Assembly (NCBI GenBank): GCA_025024175.1
Contig: QCXZ01000138.1
Coordinates: 48,641,092-48,705,091, forward strand
Length of the DNA: 64,000 bases
Direction of reading: 5' to 3'
From: Rhyzopertha dominica
Lineage: Eukaryota > Arthropoda > Insecta > Coleoptera > Bostrichidae
Below are positions 21,370 through 32,203 of the stretch, in pieces. Under the pieces are notes generated by a model. That model saw only the letters and a program-made list of their open reading frames with translations, searched no databases and was not told the DNA's origin. Position 1 is the first letter of the stretch, and each line of letters starts with the position of its first letter. The position numbers and the translations under genes are program-made.

Positions 21370-22700
21370 ATACAGGGTGAAACTACTTGAGCGGATGAAT
21401 AATGATGACATTTTAAGCAAGAAATGTTATATGAATATAAAATATGTCATTTTTCTTTTAGTTTAGAAATCATAAGCATTTAAAGTTATTTACATGTATT
21501 TAATTTGCCTAAAACATTTTAAATAGAAATCTAAATACAAATTATAAAAAGCGTTCAAAATAAGCACCTTCTACTAGAATACAAGACCGTGTTATGCTCT
21601 GTACAAAATTTGGATCGTTTCTTATTACATGGCTTGCATTTATTATTCTTTGTATTAATTGCTCGCGATTGGTAATCTCCACCTGATAAACCGGCTGCTT
21701 CATATGACCCCACAGATAAAAATCTAAGGGATTCAAATCCGGCGAGTGTGGCGGGGAAACTACTGGACCTCCATTACCAATCCAATGATTTGGAAAATCA
21801 TTTTTTAACCAGGTAGTTATTCCTCTATCTCTATGTGGTGGTGCGCCGTCATGCTGGTACCACATATTAGCGATCACATTAGGTGGTACTTCGTTTATTA
21901 GATCACAAAGAATATGCTCCAAAAGTTGTCTGTACAACTCTCCATTTAAGCGATCATTTATGATCTGCATAGGCAACAAGGTATTATTGAAAATGCCACT
22001 TCAAACATTTACACTAAAACGCCGCTGAAATCGCCTGGGTCTAATGGCATGGGGATTTTGCAAAGACCATACATGTTCATTATGGAAGAGTGTCATGGCA
22101 TCCCTAATAAAGCATAATTCATCTGACCAAAGAACAGGTTATGTGCATTTTGCTGAAGAATCCGTTGGCAAAATTCTAATCGCTGCTTGTAATCTTCAGG
22201 ATGCAGTGCTTGTACTCTTTGACGATGATATGGATGTAAGGCCTCTTTATTTAATATTGGCCGCACAAAATATTGTGACAACTGTAATTGATTTGCTAGC
22301 CAGCGTGTACTAAGTGAAGGGTCCTCCAAAATAGCATCTACATTTTGTACATTTATTTCATGGGGACGAACATGTCTCGGTGCCGGATGATCCGTTTTCC
22401 TAAGTCGGTGAAATGATGCACTAAAAACTGACCTATCAGGTTAGTGTCGATTTGGAAATCTACGTCCATATTCTCGTGCTGCACGTCGAGTATTACCATT
22501 ACTTAATCCATAGGTGTAAATAATGTCTGCATATTCCGCAGTCGAAAATTCATACATGATTGCTAACTCAGAAAATGGATTTGACAATTAAGTAGTCACT
22601 CAAAGCCAACTTAGGTAATACTGCTGAGTAAGTGCTATAAATAAAACAAGGCAGTTGCAGAAGTACGGAGTACAATTGCGTTTGCGCCCCAACTTGTACC
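21370..22700 (-). mobile_element. Second mariner-like transposon, right end uncertain
   Basis: The left tip TACAGGGTGA closely resembles the tip of the element at 2146 (TACAGGATGA), and the transposase has the same domain layout. A matching right tip was not found in 22560-22740, so that end may be deleted. Confidence 0.6.
21542..22557 (-). pseudogene. Mariner-like transposase, nearly full length, frameshifted
   Basis: From ATG at 22557 the order is: N-terminal [17 protein letters not shown]; a proline/histidine linker; a helix-turn-helix ending at LNKEALHPYHRQRVQAL (22093-22329 frame); then in a shifted frame WSDELCFIRDAM with the first catalytic aspartate and NPHAIRPRRFQRRFSV; then a 145-codon frame with MWYQHDGAPPH (second aspartate), HSPDLNPLDFYLWGHMK (third aspartate) and the C-terminus VEGAYFERFL. 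The total is about 338 codons, the usual size. At least one stop (near 22445) and two frameshifts disable it. All three catalytic aspartates are still present. Confidence 0.85.
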
Positions 22701-24990
22701 AGCAAACTTATGAGTTTATATTATATGTTTCACTCCAATGTATTCTAGCGAGAAATTTTCTCTTTTGATGATTGCTGAGATAATAAACTAGTTACTTCTG
22801 TCTTCAATGGCACAAGCGCCAAGCTTTGAAATAGCAATTCATAATCTCGATGTCTCTTGAAAGGTTTTGTTAAAGTACAGAACAGTCTTTACTTTGCAAT
22901 CTTCTCGATTGAGTTACTGAAAGGTCACTTATGTAAAGGTTGAAAAGAATAGGCGACATATGAATAAAATAAATTTAGTATTACAAGCTATAATGTACCA
23001 CACCTTAAAAAAAAGTTAAACGGTGTCTTCAGAACTGCTATTTTATAACTGCCAGTTCAAATGGTTTACTGTAACGATTAAAAATCCATGAATGAAAAAC
23101 ACCTAAACACTTCAAGAAACCCAAAGAAAATTATTTTTTCAAATTCGCATAGGAGTGCTAATGAAGGGTTTATTTATTACCTATTTACTACCCCTTCCTG
23201 TGCTAGCATTATCGAAAAAGTCCTGAAAATACCTACTACAACTCATAACATGTTACCTAAGTACAAGGAATACAGCTCCATCCGCACCAATTACTACTCG
23301 AATAATAGCTTTAATAACAGTCCAAAATTGATTTAAGCTTGACCAATGCCAATAAATAATAACTTCAAGATCATTCCACCAAAATGAAAACACGATTATC
23401 CTTCTTGACAGCCTCTCTCTATATGTAGTTCTAATTAGAATTCACAACCACTCCTACAATATCAAGATCAAAATGCTTTTGACTTGCTCTTTTACGTGTA
23501 TGGAATTCCATTGTATTAGTAATATTCACGAAATTAACTATACCTTCATGAAAGGTACAAAGTATTGTACAGCACAAACACTCAAAGCTTGGAAAACACG
23601 ACTAAAGACACCCACATGCGCGCATGTTACTAAGAATAGTAAGTTGTCAAAAACGACAGCAGGGTGCGTGCTGCTTAGGTGTATCCTAAAGTCTCTAGAT
23701 AGATAAATGGTAAAGAGTTATAGGGAGAAACACTTTTTTGGGACCTAATATGGCGGATAGTTTAAACGTCAACAAGATGAAGCTGACCTGAAAGGTTTCT
23801 TTGTGAAATAGTGCGATTCAAGATTTAAGAGTAATACCTGAAATAAAATTTCTAGGTAAACAGTATAAAATGCCTTCTTGTAGGAGCAATATTCGTTAGG
23901 TAGGAGCGAGATTATTTATGTTGCCCAGAGGTAAAGTTTTATTTTGCATTTTCGCATATTGAGTACTAATAAATATAATCTAGACTTAATGCGTTAGAAA
24001 CCGGAGCCTACTCAATTACCATACTTTGTTATTCTACGTAGACAGCTGCAGAAACATATTGTTTATCCGCGTCGCACTTCAAACCGCCCTGCTCTTGGTA
24101 CATATTTCGCTTGACTGAATCCCCATGCAAATTTAGTTGATCTACTAACTCGTCCCCTGTTGGCTGATGCCCTTCCTGACACCTGGTTTTGCTAAAGCCA
24201 CGTTCTGCTACTTCCGAAGTCCCTGTCCCTAACCGGGGTCGTCGACATTCAAAACCCTCAGGACTGAATGAACTTCCAAAGGGCAAACGTCGACCCTACT
24301 CCTCTACGTACGGGTCGGATTATTAAGAATAATCCTCACGTTTAATTTTTCATGATGCATGGGTCAGGTCGTACATTATTTCGCAGTGGGCTTGAATGGG
24401 AAGATCTGTTTATGGGGTTCGATGCCCACAATTCTGATATTTGTTGGATATGTGCGCTTAAAATGTAAGGGGTGCTTTTCGTTACTGAGGGCGACATTAT
24501 CTATTTATCTTAGCAAAATAAACCATTTCGTGTAATATGTATAAGAACGACATGTCATGCTTATGGTTTTCGAGAAATTTAGGAAAAACCGAAATTTCTA
24601 TTTCTTCTATATTACAAGTTTCCATAGCATTTGACAGTTGGTGATTGTTTCTTATTGGTAACTGTCATGATTGGGACAAGATAGGTTGCATTTTGTTGTA
24701 CATTTCTTGGCGATATTTGAAAATGCCTTTAACAAATAGCGCCCTTTGCGAAAACATCCACGGGTAAATCTCCCTTTATTGTTGTTGTTTGAAATATCAT
24801 CTTGACACAAATATTTTCCTCTTGAAATACCGTATTGTGGTCCTTACTCTGCTTGTTCCCTCAGTCAGCCTAAATTTCCACTGTCATTGAGAACTCCCTT
24901 GAAACTTGCCATGGAGTGGAGCAGTATTGCCCGCTATATATAGTGCTTAAAATGAGTAAGTATACAATATATCACGGACATGCCTCTTAA
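22701..24990. other. AT-rich DNA, no gene recognised
   Basis: Short open frames only. A slightly GC-richer patch at 24030-24300 has an 85-codon minus frame without any recognisable motif. A lone B-box-like GGTTCGATGCC at 24417-24427 lacks an A-box partner or cloverleaf. Confidence 0.4.
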
Positions 24991-25270
24991 AAGTCAAACT
25001 CCGTGATTCATATTTTCTAAGAGGGCCAGCGAGCAGCCATAATAAAACAACGTCCCGTAAAGCACATCGGGTATCAATCAAAATTTGTACCAATAATTGA
25101 TGGGGCGAGCGCGGTTTTCAGCTTGACAGCTCGTAATCTGTAAAAATTGTTATCATTTTTGCGGTTCATATTTTCTCGCCTCTTTCGACGTGATTAATGT
25201 AGGACGTGCATGCCGTGATTAAAAAAAGCGTGAGATGGCCTTGGATCGTCGTAGGTAAGCCGAAGTGGAG
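24991..25270. promoter_or_regulatory. Candidate cis-regulatory island with Exd/Hox-type site
   Basis: Single-copy-looking, CpG-containing DNA. It includes ATCAATCA at 25073-25080 (complement TGATTGAT, the Extradenticle/Pbx-Hox composite core), CCATAATAAAAC at 25038-25049 and AATAATTGATGG at 25092-25103, grouped within 70 bases. No coding frame. Function is inference from site clustering only. Confidence 0.25.
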
Positions 25271-26040
25271 AAGAGAGAAATTGGATTCATATAAGTAAAC
25301 GTGAAAGTAGTTCAAGCGATCTTTAGCCTTTTTTTATTGTTCGATATCAATCTTTATGTATGTAAGAGTATGCCTTTTTAATAGATAATATAAATAATAA
25401 TCCATGAGCATCTAGAAATTGTGTGGAGTATAAGTATATTGGTCTAACCTTTTTTATAATAGCAACAATCATAATGAACGTAATAGACATTCTAAATTAA
25501 CAATTGGTCCTTCGAAGATCCTGCAGGAAGATTTAGCAGTCAGTAAAAGCATTCAATTATTTAGAACTGGAGGTATTCAGTGGTTCAGTAATTATTATAA
25601 TTCTGCATCCTTACATCCAAATCTAGTCATTCAGAGAAAATATAGCTAATTATAATCATCAGTTGCAAACCATAAATGTTAAACTTCAACTATTTCCAGC
25701 GGCAAATTATCCTCGGGGCACCAGTTATGTCTACTTATACTGTTAATTCATGCTAATACGTCACGGTGTATTTTTATTGTCTGACCCACATAGTTAAACT
25801 ATGTACCCTACAACAGTGAACTTAAATCAAAGGGTTTTTAAACACTGCAAGTTCGAAACTGCTTTCTAATGAAGGAATAACATTTTCTAGCTCAATCAGT
25901 TATTTAAGAAAACGTTCTAAGGAACCATTACTAAAGCTAAATTCTGTTATCTAACTTCAAGCAAATCCGTCAATCTCAAACCCATCGATGAATCTGAGAA
26001 CGAGCCCAATCTGTTGAAGATCACGTATAATATATCTTCT
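25271..26040. other. AT-rich DNA, no gene recognised
   Basis: No motif-bearing frame, repeat or RNA gene was seen on either strand. Confidence 0.5.
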
Positions 26041-26990
26041 TCTTTACGTGCCGTCTCCTTTAAGAAGGTTGGCTACCATCACGGCGATTTTTATCTTTGA
26101 AGTTGCGGATCTGAACAACTCAACAGAGCTACTGTTGTACCACTGCCTTAGGTTGTTCAACCAGGAGATGCGTCTTCTTCCTATACTTCTGGAGATGCGT
26201 CTTCTTCCTATACTTCTTTTTCCCTGTATTTTTCCTTGTATAATAGTTTGCAACAGAGTATACCTCTCCCCTCTCATCACGTGGCCCAGATATTGTAATT
26301 TTCTGATTTTGATTGTGTTGATTATTTCTTTTTCTTTTCCCATTCTTCTCAATACCTCCTCGTTCGTTGTTCTGCTCGCCCAGTAGACTAAGATCTGTTC
26401 TGGTCAATGCATTCCTCATTTTATTAAACACTGTTTTAGCCATTCCGATTCTTGATCTTATTTCTTGTGAATAATCATTATTGTTGTTTACAATTGTTCC
26501 CAAGTACTTGTATTTGCAGACTTTTTCCACTGGCTCCCCCCTGATCCATAATGTTTCGCGCTGTTGTTGGTATTTTGTGATTGTCATGAATTTAGTCCTT
26601 TTGGTGTGAGCCCCCTTTCTTCACTGATCCGTACTACTAGATCTATCAGCCTTTGTAGTTCTTCTAGGGTTTCTGCTATTAGTACTGTGTCATCTGCGTA
26701 TCTGATGTTGTTTATAACCTTCCCATTAACTTTCACTCCCGTTGTTTTTTTTATTTTCCAGTGCTTCTTGTACTATATCTTCTGAATACAAATTGAAGAG
26801 TTAAGGTGAGAGCACGCATCCTTGTCTTCTTCCGCGGTTTATTTTTATCTCTTGTGAAAGTTCATTTTGCACAGAAACTTTGGCAGTCTGATTAAAATAG
26901 AGATATGTTATTATCCTGATATCATTCCTGTCTATGTTTTTATCTCTCATGAGTTTTATGAGATGGTTATGGCGGACTTTGTCGAAAGCT
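26041..26990 (-). pseudogene. RTE-type LINE reverse transcriptase, 5'-truncated
   Basis: On minus: AFDKVRHNHLIKLM (after motif A, about 26980-26940), INRGRRQGCVLSP (motif B), NNIRYADDTVLIAETLEELQ (motif C, YADD near 26700), then KYKYLGTIVNNN, IRSRIGMAKTVFNKM and the C-terminal IGKEKEIINTIKIRKLQYLGHVMRGE block. The last part is the IxKRKLxYLGHxMR signature shared by insect RTE-like endonuclease/reverse transcriptases. The stretch between LSLLGEQ and the GKEKE block is deleted. A 27-bp direct duplication at about 26165-26218 repeats GRRRIS. Truncated at the 5' end in an AT-rich patch at 26990. Confidence 0.85.
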
Positions 26991-27070
26991 TATAATATAT
27001 AAAGCTTATAATATAAAAAAATATATAATATATAAAATATATAAAGCGTATAATTTATAGTAACTGTATA
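26991..27070. repeat. AT-rich degenerate repeat (TATAATATA)
   Basis: TATAATATATAAAGC-like units repeat irregularly next to the truncated 5' end of the RTE element. Probably a decayed simple repeat at the insertion breakpoint. Confidence 0.5.
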
Positions 27071-27661
27071 ATAATTTTTTGAATATATTTAAAAAATACA
27101 ATGCTCTTATAAAACAGTTTGTGGATTTAACAATAAACTGCATCTTCGTTTAGTGTTTCACGTTTTGCAGTTGTAAGAAGCGCATATTAAGTTTGCAAAT
27201 GTGTGAAAGTGATCATACAACAAACATCCAATATGTCATCTACACACACTTTGAACTTTGTAAATCATTTCTTTTTTATTGGAAAAGATCGTGAAGGAAA
27301 TCCTTGCCACCTAGGAATCTTTCTTTCTCTGCTAACAATATTAAAGGACAAGGCGCGACTCACATTTTTGGAATGCAAATCTTGCAAAAGGAATCTGTCG
27401 ATTGATCGGACCCGTTATAAAAAAATCTTATTACGAAAACGTTAAAAATTTAAGCTATCACCTTTATAACCTGCTTGTACATATCTTTTAGGAATAAATT
27501 TAGACAAACACAGAAAAGAAGAAAGTCTTTGTATAAGAAACACCAAAAAATATGCCTTTTTGTTGTCTTGGTTTGGCGTTAGTTAGTTAGTACGTAAATT
27601 AAAGTTTGTAATGGATATGCAGGTCCTAGATCCTAAATTTTATACGCAATATTGTTTTCAG

Positions 27662-27736
27662 AATTTGACCCTGAAGAAAACGCTCCCCTTCAAGCAGCTT
27701 GTGCAGGGTAATGCGGAGAAACGTGCAGTCCTACTG
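27662..27736 (+). CDS. Candidate internal exon, 75 nt
   Basis: A polypyrimidine tract and TTGTTTTCAG lie directly before, and a strong donor GTAAGA directly after. The 75-nt body is GC-richer than both sides. Read in phase 0 it is open throughout (NLTLKKTLPFKQLVQG then NAEKRAVLL, 25 codons, mostly C/G-ending). A second frame gives FDPEENAPLQAACAG before a stop, so the true phase is uncertain. No family recognised. It may be an exon of a host gene with very long introns, or a chance splice-site pair. Confidence 0.35.
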
Positions 27737-27904
27737 GTAAGAAATTTATAACATTAGGCAAAAGACAAATGTAGTTTTTTCTTTAACGCTTAACTCGAAC
27801 TAAAATGAAAAAAGAAGCTGATTTTAATATGAAAAAAAAAAACGCCACTTCGAGATATTGTCTAAACGTTTTGTTTAGTTTGAATTTTTCNTTAGCCNTT
27901 GCAC

Positions 27905-28480
27905 ATTCATAAGTACTGATGTCGATGATAATCCATTCACAGGGACAGGGTTAAAGAAAACAAAATTGTCTCAATCGACCGGTTTTAGCATTTACTTGAT
28001 TGCGTAATTGTTGAAAATTTGAACGATTATGGTGGATGTCCCAATATACCAGTTTTGTTTCCTTTTTCAAAAGACGTCTTGTGTATTCATCCATAATCTT
28101 CTGAGATTGAAAAGCCAATGGTCCCCTTTGGAACTGGTGAGAGAATTGCGTTTTTACTAGATGTTTAATGTGTTGAGGTGTGACCCTGCATGTTCTACAG
28201 TTCAAAAGGTATATTTTTCGGTTGTCTTGCCTTGCCAATTTTTTGTTGTACTTGATAAGGAACTTGATATCGAATCTTGTGTCTTGTCCGTATTCATTCA
28301 TGATGGTGTTGAAAAATGTCATCGTGAAATGTGAAGTTATTAAATATGCGTTTCTCCCTTGTAGTATTACTGATGTCGATGATAATCCATTCACAAGGAC
28401 AGGGTTAAAGAAAACAAAATTGTATCAATCGACCGGTTTCGTTCTTATAATCGAACATTTTCACGGCGCTATAAATAATT
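27905..28480 (-). pseudogene. Penelope family C: terminal repeats around an N-terminal fragment
   Basis: On minus, a terminal-repeat segment (28480 to about 28370) with GAACGAAACCGGTCGATTGA leads into a coding region containing KYNKKLARQDNRKIYLLNCRTC and RRLLKKETKLVYWDIHHNR (split here). This is the N-terminal part of a Penelope-like protein, with the [F/L]LxxCR block that precedes the reverse transcriptase. It breaks off at NAKTG and joins directly to a second, direct copy of the terminal segment (27987-27905). The 147-codon frame thus reads through both repeats. The repeat pair in direct orientation resembles the pseudo-LTR arrangement known for this class. Confidence 0.65.
28436..28465 (-). 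ncRNA. Hammerhead-like module of Penelope family C, copy 1
   Basis: Minus strand: CGTGAAA, then GTTC, a loop, GAAC and GAAAC followed by CGGTC. It is the degraded sister of the module at 29527-29554. Confidence 0.4.
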
Positions 28481-28547
28481 TTCCTTTGTACATTATTAAC
28501 CAAATTTTAAGACTCCTTCCGTTGATGCAAAATATTTTAGAGACGTC

Positions 28548-29010
28548 AATGTTTCAGGTATTAACAATCAATTATAACGTCTTTTTAAACCATTTAATAT
28601 TAGATTAGCATTTCATCACAAGAAAAACATCGACAAGCTAGATACCAAACTAAATGCCGCAATCCCTATTTCCCAGCAATCCAATGTAGTGTATCAGATC
28701 GAATGCCAGCATTGTAGTAAACTTTACATTGGTCAAACAAAGCAACGGTTGTCAACCAGAATTAATAATCATAAAAATGACTGTAAGCAGCATATTCTAA
28801 TACAGTTAAATATTACAGCACTAGTCGCTCATGTAAAAGAAACTAACCATCAATTTAATTTTGATAATCCATCAATTTTAGATAGACTCTAATCTACAAA
28901 AAAGATAATTTTCTTAAATGTTACACATATGTAAGTCTAAAGACGCATGTAATACTAGAAAAGGCATTGAAAATCTCAACGTAGTCTTTCATAATCTTAT
29001 AAATTACTAG
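28548..29010 (+). pseudogene. Penelope family C connector and GIY-YIG endonuclease
   Basis: One frame from 28548 reads NVSGINNQL, a stop, then FKPFNIRLAFHHKKNIDKL (connector), SNVVYQIECQHCSKLYIGQT (GIY and YIG strands with the CxxC pair), RLSTRINNHKNDCK, TALVAHVKETNHQFNF and ends at 28892. A one-base shift then gives MLHICKSKDACNTRKGIENL and VVFHNLINY, the usual C-terminal helix, to 29009. So the domain is complete but carries one stop and one frameshift. It lies in the opposite orientation to the N-terminal fragment at 27905-28480, another inverted Penelope arrangement. Confidence 0.85.
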
Positions 29011-29526
29011 TAGTTATTTGTTCCTGGTATTAACGTATTTATTTGTTAGTTCATCATAAATGTGTTTTTGTATACTTGTATACCATTTTAGATTTTAACT
29101 CTGATTTGTCAAAATTTGTACTAATTGTATTTTAACATTTATTGTGAAATTACATCACGTCAACTTTTGTACTAATTATTTTAATATTTAATGTGATATT
29201 TATATTGATAATCGTTCTAGTACGAAGGGTTCTTTAGTATATTGTATAACTTATACAGTTTAACCCCTTTATAATCTCTGCTTTGCCAATTCTGTAAACG
29301 TTGATTTGTGTGACCTTTGTTGTGGACATGGACTTGCGCATATGTTGTATTTTTTGCGTAAATCTCAGTCTTGCCTTACTGTCAACCGTATTTGTGTCAC
29401 CTGAAATTAGTAAAATTTTATAATGAGTGTTTCAGGTAGGTCCACAAAATTTAACAATTTTGATATTTATAATCTGGTATTGCAGTTTTGTAATTCTTGT
29501 CCTCTCTCTCTGTTTTGTATAGCGTC
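29011..29526. other. Probable 3' untranslated region of Penelope family C
   Basis: AT-rich DNA between the GIY-YIG stop and the terminal-repeat segment. No frame or motif. Its position suggests element-derived untranslated sequence. Confidence 0.5.
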
Positions 29527-29554
29527 CTGAAGATGTTCCATTAAAAGAACGAAA
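29527..29554 (+). ncRNA. Hammerhead-like module of Penelope family C, copy 2
   Basis: CTGAAGA is followed by T, a GTTC/GAAC stem with an 8-base loop, then GAAA. One base of the core box (U7 of CUGAUGA) is changed to A. It sits at the start of the terminal-repeat segment, the place where hammerheads have been described in Penelope-like elements. Confidence 0.45.
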
Positions 29555-29650
29555 CCGGTCGATTGAGACAATTTTGTTTTCTTTAACGCTGTCCCTGTGA
29601 ATGGATTATCATCGACATCAGTAACACTACAAGGGAGTAATGCATAAGTA
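29527..29650 (+). repeat. Penelope family C terminal repeat, plus orientation
   Basis: The sequence from GAACGAAACCGGTC through CTGTCCCTGTGAATGG to ACACTACAAGGGAG is repeated on minus at 28480-28370 and 27987-27905. Three copies in two orientations mark the ends of rearranged Penelope sequences. Confidence 0.85.
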
Positions 29651-31790
29651 CAGCATATAGCGGGCAATGGGTCTTTTTAGGAATGTGAAGTGATAAATGC
29701 TTTGTTCTAACAGTTCGCTGATAGGTAGAAATACTTGCCTTGAGATAATTATTCGGCAGCGACATTTTGGAAAGCAATAGATCCGTTTTCATATAATATG
29801 GAAACACATCAATGTTTTTTTTTCTATTTCAAAACGAATCAGTTCGTCTCTTGCAGTAATAGTTGTGTATTTACGATCTCCTTAACTATTTCAGCGTCAC
29901 CTCTTCAAGTGCCGTCAAGCTATTTAACAAACATATTTTACATGCGTGAACACGATATTGGTACACCGAAAAATAATAACGAATATAATGCAAATATAAT
30001 ACTCTTCATGATATATCATTTTTAATATTTTTTGTTTGGCTACTGAAACTTCAGCAAAGAAGGATTCTTCAATCTTTCAACAAAACCGCCCTTTTTATAC
30101 GTGTCACCATTGCATATAGATTTTACGCTTATGGCACAAACTCTTTTCGTGCCCTTCACAGTACCTTATTCTCTTCCTCAGTTTGTGTTTATTAAATTAT
30201 TAAAGACAAATTATTGTTTTATGTCATCGACACTAGCACGACCATGCATTTTTGTCGCGTTTATTTTATTGTTATAACATTATTTTATTTGTAATTTTTT
30301 TTGTTTATTTCGTGTAATCCATTTCGTGGTGTTTTTTTTTCGAGGAATTGATTTTTTGTGTGATGGATTATGGTTCCTTTAGATATGGTCTTTTGCATTT
30401 AACATTTTAGTTTCAGCATGAAATTCACTTTGCTTCAAAGCTTATTACTTCGCTATTGGCTGCGCATTACACCAGCCAACGTGGGACGTGCTCATGTCGC
30501 GAACTTTTCCCCATTTTACACTAAACTATCAAACTACGATAACCTGAACCCATTTGGCCGCCATGCGCTTTTCGAGAAATTGCGTCACCCAGGGCCACTC
30601 TTGAAAAACTTCTCCTTTTTGAACTGTCCTCGGGCGTGCTGTACAAGGAGTGCCGGTCCGTTGTATAACTGAAATTACACAACTTGTAAAACTCAAATAC
30701 TTGTCGTTAAAGCGAGCAAGTCGCCTCGGGGCGACAAAAAAGGCCAGCGCGTCGCTCTCGAAAGCACTTGCACTGTTTCCATAACAATAAAACTTTATTT
30801 AGGGCGTATTATCTAGACGAAGTTGCGAAAAGGATGTTCCGCGGCGTCCTGGCCCGAAGGAGATTAAAATGCAACTCGGTTTTGTGCAGTTTATAATCGA
30901 ATTAATTGCTCCACTGCAGTGTACGAACGGTTAAAAGCTGAACGTTGTTTGATGATGTTGTCAAAAACAAGCGAGGTCGCATTTGGATGGATAAATGTTC
31001 TCTCCATTGCTATTTGTTTTCTCTGTCCGTAGCTGTTTGTGTTTTTTACGAATTCGTGTAAGTATTCGCTACTCTTAGCACTTCTGCTATCTTACATTGT
31101 TTAATTTTTGACACTTGGCCTGCTCACGTCAAATAATAATTGTCAGTTGATTTTTAAACTCTCAATGCATGTTGAGACATTGATAGGATTGAAAATAGTG
31201 AGTCAATAAGTAGACCAAGAACACCTTCGTCATTGGTTCTTTTGCTCACTGTAACAGCAGTATAGAGTGGTATCGAAAAGTAATGAATAAGTTCAGTAAA
31301 ACTTATGCAACGTTTTATTGGTTAAATCTAATTTAATTACACTTTTGGTGACGTCGTCTACTTTTTTTAAAAGGAAACTCCAAATTGAACAAGTCTTAAA
31401 GGTTTTTTGAGAGCATCTGTATTTAACTTAAAATCACTTGGTTTGTGGGCAAGTCCTCGTTTCTGACATCATAAATTTTATTAAATCAAATATCCAGCTT
31501 GAGCATGTTGTCAATTCAAGAAGTTATATGCTATCAATAAGTTAGCAAACTGAAATCACCGTCAAGCTGTTCTTGAAACAGTTTTTGAGAAAAGATTGTC
31601 TAGTTTTATTAAATAAATAATTCCATTAAATAAAAAAAACAACTCGTGTCAAGCCTTCAAAGTAGCACAGTTTGCAAACTCGGAAATAAATGCTTTCTGT
31701 ATATCATCAGTCACTTAAACAGTATAAATAATATTCTGTATTCTGTGGTCACTTGCAGTGTTATCTGCATCCTCTTTAGCGTAAACCTTA
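29651..31790. other. No gene recognised; GC-richer island 30410-30900
   Basis: The island follows a good acceptor-like CATTTTAGTTTCAG at about 30403-30418 and has an 84-codon plus frame (30418-30672) without a known motif or a convincing donor. It could be single-copy conserved DNA. The rest is AT-rich. Confidence 0.35.
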
Positions 31791-31794
31791 CTTT

Positions 31795-32190
31795 TAAAAG
31801 AGATGTTGACGAAGACGTACTCGTGCTCCCGCCTGATAAGAAAAGGCCACGGTAGTGATAAAAACCGCTGGCTACTATAGAAAGGTTGTCGAATAGCCGG
31901 ACCCAAGCACAAATAGAAAATTCAAGATTGATCCTGCTGAACAAAAATACTGAGAACAACCAACCGTCTAATGAAAGTATACACTTACACTAGAAGCACC
32001 GAAAACCGTCCGCCGAACCAAAGCTTTTCACCAAAGGTTTATGGACTACGGAAAATTTACAAAGAAAATGTGCCTCTGCGTTTCATTGTAAGTACCACAG
32101 ACTCTCCAACATACTGTATTGAAAAATACATAACACAACTCCTGCAAGAACTCGCCCATTTTGTCGGAACATTGATGGATATTATGTACA
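31795..32190 (+). pseudogene. Penelope-like reverse transcriptase, N-terminal part
   Basis: FKRDVDEDVLVLPPDKKR (the DKG-type finger block, 31793 onward) is followed after stops by FSPKVYGLRKIYKENVPLRF and SPTYCIEKYITQLLQ, the PKxYGLPKIHKxxxPLRPI signature of Penelope-like reverse transcriptases. The match ends near 32180 where a LINE fragment in the opposite orientation begins. A likely continuation of the same element resumes near 33590. Several stops show it is dead. Confidence 0.8.
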
Positions 32191-32203
32191 TCAATCGTGA
32201 AGA

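Noticed and set aside
24417..24427. GGTTCGATGCC, a match to the tRNA B-box
   Set aside because: No A-box at the right distance, no anticodon arm or acceptor stem could be folded around it, and there is no T run downstream.
26048..26386. 112-codon plus-strand open frame rich in leucine
   Set aside because: It is the antisense shadow of the RTE C-terminal domain, whose motifs on minus are unmistakable.
30403..30672. Acceptor-like TTTCAG followed by an 84-codon frame
   Set aside because: No donor follows the frame, the peptide has no recognisable motif, and other frames are equally open, so it was not called an exon.
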